Source of the DNA: GCA-2401735 sp051252095
GTDB taxonomy: Bacteria > Pseudomonadota > Gammaproteobacteria > Burkholderiales > Methylophilaceae
Reading direction: 5' to 3'
DNA length: 64,000 nt
Assembly: GCA_051252095.1 (NCBI GenBank)
Contig: JBPOFK010000001.1
Coordinates: 62,001-126,000, forward strand
The notes beneath the pieces were generated by a model. That model ran no database searches, was not told the origin of the DNA, and saw only the letters and a list, made by a program, of their open reading frames with translations. The position numbers were made by a program, and so were the translations under genes. Shown one piece after another: positions 58,168 through 64,000 of the stretch (positions are counted from its first letter, which is position 1; every line of letters starts with the position of its first letter).

Positions 58168-58914
58168 ATGTTAATTATCCCAGCTATTGACCTTAAAGAT
58201 GGACATTGTGTACGTTTGAAACAAGGAGATATGGAGGCCTCGACGGTCTTCTCAGAAGACCCCGGTGCTATGGCGTCACATTGGCTAAAACAAGGTTGTA
58301 AAAGACTACATCTAGTAGACTTAAATGGCGCATTTGCTGGCAAGCCTGTCAATGAAGGCGCAATTAAGTCTATTGTCAATGCAATTAATGGTGAAATTCC
58401 AATTCAGCTTGGTGGTGGTATCCGTGATTTAGATACGATTGAGCGCTATTTGGATGATGGTATCGATTATGTCATTTTAGGCACTGCTGCAGTAAAAAAT
58501 CCAGGATTCTTGCATGAAGCATGTTATGCGTTTCCTGGGCAAATTATCGTTGGTATTGATGCGCGGGATGGTAAGGTTGCTGTGGATGGTTGGTCCAAAA
58601 TGACTGGGCATGATGTGATTGATATTGCTAAAAAGTATGAAGATTATGGTGTCAGTTCAATTGTTTACACAGATATTGGGCGTGATGGGATGATGACGGG
58701 TGTCAATATTGAGGCTACTGTTGCTTTGGCACAAGAGTTGTTGATTCCTGTGATTGCTTCTGGTGGGGTAACCAACTTGGATGATGTTCGCAAGTTATGT
58801 GAGGTTGAGAACGAAGGTATTATCGGGACTATAACAGGGCGTGCAATCTATGAGGGTTCATTAGACTTTGCGGTAGCACAAAAGCTTGCAGATGAGTTGA
58901 CTGATGCTGGCTAA
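58168..58914 (+). CDS. hisA: ProFAR isomerase
   Basis: HisA isomerises N'-[(5'-phosphoribosyl)formimino]-5-aminoimidazole-4-carboxamide ribonucleotide by an Amadori rearrangement. This 248-residue TIM barrel has the catalytic Asp in IPAIDLKDGHCVRLKQG, the phosphate-binding QLGGGIRDLDTIE and ASGGVTNLDD, and YTDIGRDGMMTG with the second Asp. Its end overlaps hisF by 11 bases. Confidence 0.96.
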   Translation: MLIIPAIDLKDGHCVRLKQGDMEASTVFSEDPGAMASHWLKQGCKRLHLVDLNGAFAGKPVNEGAIKSIVNAINGEIPIQLGGGIRDLDTIERYLDDGIDYVILGTAAVKNPGFLHEACYAFPGQIIVGIDARDGKVAVDGWSKMTGHDVIDIAKKYEDYGVSSIVYTDIGRDGMMTGVNIEATVALAQELLIPVIASGGVTNLDDVRKLCEVENEGIIGTITGRAIYEGSLDFAVAQKLADELTDAG

Positions 58915-59668
58915 GCGTATTATCCCATGTATGGATGTGACAGCAGGCCGTGTCGTAAAAGGCGTCAATTTTTTAGAGTTACGTGATGCTGGCGATCCTG
59001 TTGAGATTGCAAAAAGATATGATGATCAAGGGGCAGATGAGTTAACTTTTTTAGATATAACCGCGACCTCTGACGATAGAGACCTAATCTTACATATTAT
59101 TGAAGATGTAGCTAGTCAGGTATTTATCCCATTAACAGTAGGTGGTGGTGTACGAGAGGTTGATGATGTACGTCGCCTACTTAACGCCGGTGCTGATAAA
59201 GTCAGTATTAATACGACCGCTGTGTTTAATCCACAAATAGTTGCTGCTGCATCAGCACGTTTTGGATCACAATGCATTGTTGTTGCCATTGATGCAAAAA
59301 AGGTAGATGATCAACCGTTTAATTGGGAAGTTTTTACCCATGGGGGACGTAAACCAACGGGATTAGATGCAGTAGAATGGGCAAAGAAAATGGTCTCTCT
59401 TGGTGCTGGAGAGTTATTAGTGACTAGCATGGACCGAGATGGCACAAAAACTGGTTTTAATAATGAACTCAATAGGGCGATTTCGGATGCAGTGGAAGTG
59501 CCGCTTATTGCCTCTGGGGGTGTTGGTAATTTGCAGCATTTAGTTGATGGGATTAAAGTAGGTGGTGCAGATGCGGTACTTGCTGCTAGTATTTTTCATT
59601 ATGGAGAATATACAGTGAAAGAAGCAAAAACGTATATGCAACAACATAATATTGAAGTTAGGTTGTAG
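58904..59668 (+). CDS. hisF: Imidazole glycerol phosphate synthase, cyclase subunit
   Basis: HisF is a 254-residue TIM barrel that uses ammonia from HisH to form imidazole glycerol phosphate and AICAR. It has LAKRIIPCMDVTAGRVVKG with the catalytic Asp, PLTVGGGVREVDDVRRLL, TSMDRDGTKTGFN with the second Asp, and IASGGVGNLQHL. It overlaps hisA and is followed by hisI after seven bases. Confidence 0.97.
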   Translation: MLAKRIIPCMDVTAGRVVKGVNFLELRDAGDPVEIAKRYDDQGADELTFLDITATSDDRDLILHIIEDVASQVFIPLTVGGGVREVDDVRRLLNAGADKVSINTTAVFNPQIVAAASARFGSQCIVVAIDAKKVDDQPFNWEVFTHGGRKPTGLDAVEWAKKMVSLGAGELLVTSMDRDGTKTGFNNELNRAISDAVEVPLIASGGVGNLQHLVDGIKVGGADAVLAASIFHYGEYTVKEAKTYMQQHNIEVRL

Positions 59669-59675
59669 TTAAAAA

Positions 59676-60065
59676 ATGGATTGGTTGGATAAAGTAAATT
59701 GGGATAAAGATGGTTTAGTGCCTGTTATCGCGCAAGAGCATAAAAGCGGCAAGGTGCTTATGTTCGCTTGGATGGATCGTGAAGCGCTAAAGCTGACGAA
59801 TGAAACGAAACAGGCAGTCTACTGGTCTAGGTCTCGTCAAAAGTTATGGCGCAAAGGCGAGTCTTCAGGACATACACAACGCGTGCATGAAATTAGACTG
59901 GATTGCGATGAAGATGTCATCCTGATTAACGTGGAACAAGAGGGTGGAATTGCCTGTCACACAGGGAGGCATAATTGTTTTTATCAAAAGTTAGATAACA
60001 ATCAGTGGAAAATTGATCAGCCTATTATCAAAAATCCTGAAGATATCTACAAGCCTATAGCATGA
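59676..60065 (+). CDS. hisI: Phosphoribosyl-AMP cyclohydrolase
   Basis: The 129-residue zinc enzyme opens the adenine ring of phosphoribosyl-AMP. Motifs: MFAWMDREALKLTNET, YWSRSRQKLWRKGESSGH, the Mg site DCDEDVILI, and zinc cysteines in DCDED, GIACHTGRHNC. It is a separate gene from hisE, the usual state in Betaproteobacteria, and overlaps hisE by four bases. Confidence 0.96.
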   Translation: MDWLDKVNWDKDGLVPVIAQEHKSGKVLMFAWMDREALKLTNETKQAVYWSRSRQKLWRKGESSGHTQRVHEIRLDCDEDVILINVEQEGGIACHTGRHNCFYQKLDNNQWKIDQPIIKNPEDIYKPIA

Positions 60066-60382
60066 GTGATATATTAAATCGATTAGCGGACTTATTGGAG
60101 CAGCGTAAAGATGCAAATCCAGATTCTTCCTATGTGGCCAAGTTATATGCCAAAGGAATGGATGGTATTCTAAAAAAAGTAGGGGAAGAGGCGACTGAAA
60201 CAGTGATTGCTGCTAAAGGTGGAAATAAGGATGAAATCATTTATGAAACAGCAGATTTATGGTTTCATACCATGGTAATGCTGGCGAAAGCAGGGTTGAA
60301 GCCGCAAGATGTGCTAGATGAGTTGGCAAGACGTGAGGGACTATCTGGTATTGATGAAAAAAATGCTAGAGGTAATGGCTAA
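60062..60382 (+). CDS. hisE: Phosphoribosyl-ATP pyrophosphatase
   Basis: This 106-residue MazG-like all-helical enzyme removes pyrophosphate from phosphoribosyl-ATP. The metal-binding motif is KKVGEEATETVIAAKGG with a second part in YETADLWFHTMVMLA. It starts within the hisI stop (ATGA overlap) and ends the his genes. Confidence 0.95.
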   Translation: MSDILNRLADLLEQRKDANPDSSYVAKLYAKGMDGILKKVGEEATETVIAAKGGNKDEIIYETADLWFHTMVMLAKAGLKPQDVLDELARREGLSGIDEKNARGNG

Positions 60383-60424
60383 TCAATCGTACTCAAACAC
60401 TGTTGAATAAATAGGACTCGAGGA

Positions 60425-60763
60425 ATGACCGCAGACTGTCTATTTTGTAAAATTGTTGATGGCATTATTCCAGCGACAACAATCTATGAAGATGATGATG
60501 TTATTGTTTTCAATGACATTAAGCCAATGGCAAAAATCCATTTTCTTATCGTGCCCAAGCTGCATATTGAAAGTTTAAAGCAGTGTGAAGAGGCGCACCA
60601 GCATTTGTTGGGAAAAATGTTGCTGTTAGCACCCAAACTGGCTGCTGAGCAAGGCATGCAAGGGTTTAAAACGTTAATCAACACGGGTCGTGAAGGTGGA
60701 CAAGAAATTTTTCATATTCACGTACATGTATTTGGCGGTGGTTTGCCGAATACGATAAGTTAG
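60425..60763 (+). CDS. HIT family nucleotide-binding protein
   Basis: This 112-residue Hint-type protein has CLFCKIVDGIIPATTIYEDD at the start and the histidine triad FHIHVHVFGGG at the end. Bacterial HinT acts as a purine nucleoside phosphoramidase. Its location between hisE and tatA is typical for Betaproteobacteria. Confidence 0.93.
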   Translation: MTADCLFCKIVDGIIPATTIYEDDDVIVFNDIKPMAKIHFLIVPKLHIESLKQCEEAHQHLLGKMLLLAPKLAAEQGMQGFKTLINTGREGGQEIFHIHVHVFGGGLPNTIS

Positions 60764-60772
60764 GAGATTGTG

Positions 60773-60982
60773 ATGGGCGCATTTAGTATTTGGCATTGGT
60801 TGATCGTACTGCTAATCGTAGTTTTGGTCTTTGGTACAAAAAAATTACGTAACATCGGTAGTGATGTGGGCGGTGCGGTGAAAGAATTTAAAAAGGCTGT
60901 GAAAGAGAATGAAGACGATGATACAGCGCAAAACACAGGTACAACGATAGAAGGTGAAGTGTCAGAAAAGAACAAGCAGTAA
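60773..60982 (+). CDS. tatA: Sec-independent translocase component TatA
   Basis: The 69-residue protein has the TatA layout: an N-terminal helix (SIWHWLIVLLIVVLVFG), the FGTKKLRNIGSDVG amphipathic helix and an acidic polar tail. A GTG three bases upstream is also possible, but TAGGAG is better spaced for the ATG chosen. It oligomerises to form the passage for folded twin-arginine substrates. The operon continues with tatB and tatC. Confidence 0.95.
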   Translation: MGAFSIWHWLIVLLIVVLVFGTKKLRNIGSDVGGAVKEFKKAVKENEDDDTAQNTGTTIEGEVSEKNKQ

Positions 60983-60996
60983 TTTAGGTTGCAAAC

Positions 60997-61443
60997 GTGT
61001 TTGATATTTCCTTTTCAGAGTTAATGATTGTCGCAGTGGTCGCGTTGCTTGTGGTTGGCCCTGATAAGTTGCCACAAGTGGCGCGGACAGTTGGTGCATT
61101 TGTAGGGCGTTTGCAGCGTTATGTTGCACAAGTTAAAGAGGAAGTTAATCGTGAGGTTCGCTTTGAAGAGTTGCAGCATCTGCAGCAAGAAATCAAACAA
61201 GGCGCGAGCCAAGCAAAAGCGAGCATAATGGATGGCGCCGATGATATGCGCGCAGCAGTTTCTTCGGCTAAAGAGGCGGTGAATCCAAAGCGTAGCTTTG
61301 TAGGGTCGACGTCTACAAAAACAACTAGCTCTGCCGGTACAGAAAATGAGTTAGTGATCAAAAAAAAAATAACGAGGCGTAGCGCTACAAAAAAACCAGT
61401 CACAAACAAAACAACACCCAAGAAAAATGCGAATGATAAGTAA
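60997..61443 (+). CDS. tatB: Sec-independent translocase component TatB
   Basis: The 148-residue protein starts at GTG (MFDISFSELMIVAVVALLVVGPDKLPQVART in overlapping motifs) with Glu8 and the GPDKLP hinge typical of TatB. An amphipathic helix and a long Lys/Thr-rich tail follow, ending KKNANDK. TatB and TatC bind the twin-arginine signal. It overlaps tatC by one base. Confidence 0.95.
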   Translation: MFDISFSELMIVAVVALLVVGPDKLPQVARTVGAFVGRLQRYVAQVKEEVNREVRFEELQHLQQEIKQGASQAKASIMDGADDMRAAVSSAKEAVNPKRSFVGSTSTKTTSSAGTENELVIKKKITRRSATKKPVTNKTTPKKNANDK

Positions 61444-62183
61444 TGGGCACGCCAACTGAAAACTTTGTGAGTCACCTAATCGAATTACGCAATCGGCTTT
61501 TGCGCGCATTAATCGGCTTGTTAATTGCTTTTTTAGGATTATTTCCATTTGCGAACAAAGTGTATGCTTTGTTGGCAGCGCCGATGCTAGATAAGCTGCC
61601 AGAAGGTACGCATATGATAGCAACCGCCGTCGTGACGCCATTTTTCGTGCCTCTAAAGGTTGCTATGATGGCAGCGTTTGTTATTTCACTTCCCCACACG
61701 TTATATCAGCTATGGATGTTTATTGCGCCGGGCTTGTATGCGCATGAAAAAAAACTCATGCTGCCTGCAATTGTGATCAGTAGTTGTTTGTTTGTGTGCG
61801 GGATGGCATTTGCTTACTTTCTAGTTTTCCCTGTTGTTTTTTCATTCATTTTGAGTAGTGCGCCCGAGGGGGTTGCTGTGATGACGGATATTGCAGAATA
61901 TTTGGATTTTGTAATGACGTTATTCTTAGCCTTCGGTTTTGCATTTGAAGTACCCGTTGTGGTTGTATTGATGGCGCACTTTGGTTGGGTGACCACTAAA
62001 CAATTGAAAGAGATGCGTGGGTATGTCATCGTGGGCGCATTCATTTTGGCTGCAATCTTTACACCACCAGATATCATCTCACAGTTTATGTTGGCGATTC
62101 CTTTATGGTTGCTTTATGAGGTAGGTGTCTTATTTGTGCAAATGATGCAAGGAAAGCAAAACAATATTCACGCAGGTTTGTAA
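61443..62183 (+). CDS. tatC: Sec-independent translocase component TatC
   Basis: The 246-residue six-helix protein is the twin-arginine signal receptor. It has the conserved FVSHLIELRNRLLRALIG N-terminus, FFVPLKVAMMAAFVISLPHTLYQLW (two motifs) and GLYAHEKK, followed by FGFAFEVPVVVVLM. It ends one base before the convergent HtrA-like gene. Confidence 0.96.
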   Translation: MGTPTENFVSHLIELRNRLLRALIGLLIAFLGLFPFANKVYALLAAPMLDKLPEGTHMIATAVVTPFFVPLKVAMMAAFVISLPHTLYQLWMFIAPGLYAHEKKLMLPAIVISSCLFVCGMAFAYFLVFPVVFSFILSSAPEGVAVMTDIAEYLDFVMTLFLAFGFAFEVPVVVVLMAHFGWVTTKQLKEMRGYVIVGAFILAAIFTPPDIISQFMLAIPLWLLYEVGVLFVQMMQGKQNNIHAGL

Positions 62184-62184
62184 C

Positions 62185-63360
62185 TCACTCCTCGCTGTTA
62201 GCAATAATCGGGACAGGTCTTTTCCCAATAAGGATGGCAATATTCATTTGTTTACCAGCGCGTACTATTTTTAGATCAGCTTTTTTGTTGGGCTTCAGGA
62301 CAGCAATTAAATTAAGCATCGTTGCACTGTTAATAACGGGCTTTTCGTTAATTGCGACGAGAACATCACCTGCTTTTAACCCAGCGCGCTCAGCAGGGCT
62401 GTTGGATATGACGCCAGCTATCAGTGCGCCGTTAATAGATGATAAACCAAATGAATCAGCTAGTTCAGTTGACAGGTTTTGTGCTTCTACACCAACCCAG
62501 CCACGAGTGACGACGCCTTCCACTGCGATTTGTTCCATCACTTGTTTGGCAATACTAATAGGGATAGCGAAACCAATACCCATGCTACCGCCATTACGTG
62601 AATAGATTGCACTATTAATGCCAACTAAGTTTCCAGAAATGTCAATCAAAGCGCCACCAGAGTTACCTGGGTTTATTGATGCGTCAGTTTGGATAAAGTT
62701 TTCGTATGTATTGATGCCCAAATGATTACGACCTAATGCGCTAACTATACCTTGCGTGATTGTTTGGCCAACGCCAAAAGGGTTACCAATTGCAAAAACA
62801 ATGTCCCCAACGTCCAATTCATCAGTTTTAGCAAATGTAATTGATGGAAGGTTATTTGCTTCAATCTTAAGTAGTGCTAAATCAGACTCTGGGTCTGTTC
62901 CGACTATTTCTGCAGATAGCTTTCTACCGTCTGCAAGTGCGACCTCAATAGCATCAGCAGATGAGATAACATGATTATTGGTTAATATGAGTCCTTGGTC
63001 ACTGACAATCACGCCACTACCAAGACTGTTGTCTGATGGATCTTCTTCCTCTTCTTCTTGATCACCAAAAAAATGTCTGAATAAGGGATCATCCATAAAT
63101 TGCTGGTGAGGGTTGCTAGCGGTTTTGCTTGACGTAAAGATATTAACAACAGCAGGCATTGCTTTTTTTGCTGCATCGCGATAGCTGCTAGCCTTACTGA
63201 CAACTTCCTCTTTGTTCGCTTGTTTAATGATGATTGGTTTCTCATCTGATTCGAATAGCGACGGTCTAAAGGTTTGGAGGACAAATAAGATGCCCAAGCA
63301 AACGGTGACCGTTTGTGCAAAAATAAGCCAAATTTTCCGCATAGATTTAGTGTCTGTCAT
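62185..63360 (-). CDS. Membrane-anchored HtrA-type serine protease (DegS-like)
   Basis: The 391-residue protein has an N-terminal anchor (IWLIFAQTVTVCLGILFVLQ) with no cleavage site, then a trypsin-like domain. The catalytic triad is His in LTNNHVISS, Asp in DPESDLALLKI and Ser in NPGNSGGALI. One PDZ domain follows (GVISNSPAERAGLKAGDVLVAIN). One PDZ plus an anchor is the DegS layout, although the LA-loop region holds a long acidic run (FGDQEEEEEDPSD) not typical of E. coli DegS. It probably works in periplasmic quality control or RseA-type signalling. No rse genes are nearby. Confidence 0.9.
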   Translation of the reverse strand: MTDTKSMRKIWLIFAQTVTVCLGILFVLQTFRPSLFESDEKPIIIKQANKEEVVSKASSYRDAAKKAMPAVVNIFTSSKTASNPHQQFMDDPLFRHFFGDQEEEEEDPSDNSLGSGVIVSDQGLILTNNHVISSADAIEVALADGRKLSAEIVGTDPESDLALLKIEANNLPSITFAKTDELDVGDIVFAIGNPFGVGQTITQGIVSALGRNHLGINTYENFIQTDASINPGNSGGALIDISGNLVGINSAIYSRNGGSMGIGFAIPISIAKQVMEQIAVEGVVTRGWVGVEAQNLSTELADSFGLSSINGALIAGVISNSPAERAGLKAGDVLVAINEKPVINSATMLNLIAVLKPNKKADLKIVRAGKQMNIAILIGKRPVPIIANSEE

Positions 63361-63417
63361 AATAGTTGCCTAGTATAGGCGAAAACGAATGAATTATTAA
63401 TAAGTTAGGAATGCTAA

Positions 63418-64000
63418 ATGCAGTTAAATGAGTTAAATAATTATATCGCACAGTTATTGCAACCAGAACGTTTCAATGATTATTGCCCAAATGGCTTGCA
63501 AGTCGAAGGTAAATCTGAAATTAAAAGCATTGTGACTGGAGTAACGGCTAGTATGGCACTGCTGCAAGCTGCCAAATCTAAAAATGCGGATGCCGTATTG
63601 GTACATCATGGCTATTTTTGGCGTGGTGAATCACCTGTGGTGACGGGGATTAAAATGCACAGATTGAAGTTTTTGTTAGCGAATGAAATAAGCTTGTTCG
63701 CTTACCATCTGCCGCTTGATGCGCATGTGGAGATTGGTAACAATGTCATGCTTGGAAAAGTGTTAGGTTTGGATGTTGTTGACTATTTAGACGATAAAAA
63801 TATGATGCCTTGGGCGCAGTTTAAAGAAGTGAAGTTATTAAAAGTATTTGCGAATGAAATAAGTACAAAGCTGAATAGGCAAGTTCAATGTGTGGGTGAT
63901 CCAGATAAACCAATCAAAACGGTTGCTTGGTGTACTGGCGCAGCACAGGGTTATATAGAGCAAGCAATTGCACACGATATTGATGTTTATATCAGTGGTG
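63418..64000 (+). CDS. Nif3-like dinuclear metal centre protein (YbgI family), 3' end outside window
   Basis: An open frame runs from ATG at 63418, after a TTAGGA site, to the window edge, 194 codons with no stop. The translation starts MQLNELNNYIAQLLQPERFN and includes DYCPNGLQVEG, VTGVTASMALLQAA, the metal ligand motif VLVHHGYFWRGE and FAYHLPLDAH, typical of Nif3/YbgI hexamers. Their function is unsettled (GTP cyclohydrolase I type 2-like annotation). It is divergent from the HtrA gene with 57 bases between. The usual betaproteobacterial continuation would be petABC. Confidence 0.92.
   Translation, partial: MQLNELNNYIAQLLQPERFNDYCPNGLQVEGKSEIKSIVTGVTASMALLQAAKSKNADAVLVHHGYFWRGESPVVTGIKMHRLKFLLANEISLFAYHLPLDAHVEIGNNVMLGKVLGLDVVDYLDDKNMMPWAQFKEVKLLKVFANEISTKLNRQVQCVGDPDKPIKTVAWCTGAAQGYIEQAIAHDIDVYISG

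Noticed and set aside
1..64000. CRISPR arrays, tRNA or rRNA genes, insertion sequences and phage genes
   Set aside because: I looked for direct-repeat arrays, cloverleaf-like T-loop (GGTTCGAATC-type) sequences, transposase or integrase motifs and long terminal inverted repeats. None was found. The folM-end repeats are the only insertion-like signature.

Overview
The window looks like a chromosomal segment of an obligate or restricted methylotrophic betaproteobacterium of the family Methylophilaceae (Methylotenera/Methylophilus-like). The pointers are AT-rich DNA (about 40% GC by eye), a 3-hexulose-6-phosphate synthase of the ribulose monophosphate (RuMP) formaldehyde pathway, and gene orders typical of Betaproteobacteria: purM opposite perM-hda, PP0621-pilS-pilR, pepA-holC, mlaFEDCB-ABC exporter-ibaG-grxD-murA-hisGDC, and hisBHAFIE-HIT-tatABC-degS-nif3. 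Almost all of it is dense core genome. No tRNA, rRNA, CRISPR array, transposase or integrase was seen.

Layout. 1-2.8 kb: peroxide defence (ahpC, ahpF) and a small DUF2892 membrane protein. 2.8-6.3 kb (minus): FAD-dependent dehydrogenase, hda, perM. 6.4-13.7 kb (plus): purM, a DUF3108 periplasmic protein, an RsmB/NOP methyltransferase, 5'-nucleotidase, dicarboxylate/amino-acid symporter, GNAT acetyltransferase and DMT exporter. 13.7-21.9 kb (minus): RND pump with its adaptor, ampD, pilR-pilS-PP0621. 22-24 kb: ECF-like sigma factor with DUF3619, DUF3106 and RDD proteins. 24-26 kb: lptFG. 26.3-29.5 kb: pepA, holC and a long coiled-coil protein. 29.5-34.9 kb: gcvH, a D-Ala-D-Ala endopeptidase, topA, ttcA.

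The clearest accessory stretch is 34.95-37.8 kb, wedged between folM and ttcA. It carries an MNT nucleotidyltransferase/HEPN-like pair and a Fic protein. It contains two degenerate extra copies of the 3' end of folM, in the same orientation as folM, plus a duplicated pair of palindromic operators of which one has no gene after it. This looks like repeated accretion of small defence or toxin modules at the folM 3' end, without a visible integrase.

38.6-44.5 kb: MidA-like methyltransferase, trmB, engB, cytochrome c4, an orphan membrane histidine kinase, and an orphan type IV prepilin preceded by a textbook sigma-54 promoter, a plausible target of the PilS-PilR pair 22 kb away. 44.6-51.4 kb: outer-membrane lipid asymmetry (Mla) operon, ABC exporter, ibaG, grxD, murA. 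51.4-60.4 kb: histidine biosynthesis, interrupted by two hexapeptide acyltransferases and by a monocistronic hexulose-6-phosphate synthase gene. 60.4-64 kb: HIT protein, TatABC, a membrane-anchored HtrA protease, and the start of a Nif3-like gene cut by the window edge.

The most striking object is the hexulose-6-phosphate synthase. A complete 210-residue enzyme is followed in frame by one transmembrane segment and a 72-residue, Ala-rich, strongly acidic tail. As predicted, the central formaldehyde-fixing enzyme would sit on the inner membrane with its tail in the periplasm, where methanol oxidation makes formaldehyde. I know of HPS-HPI fusions but not of this arrangement.
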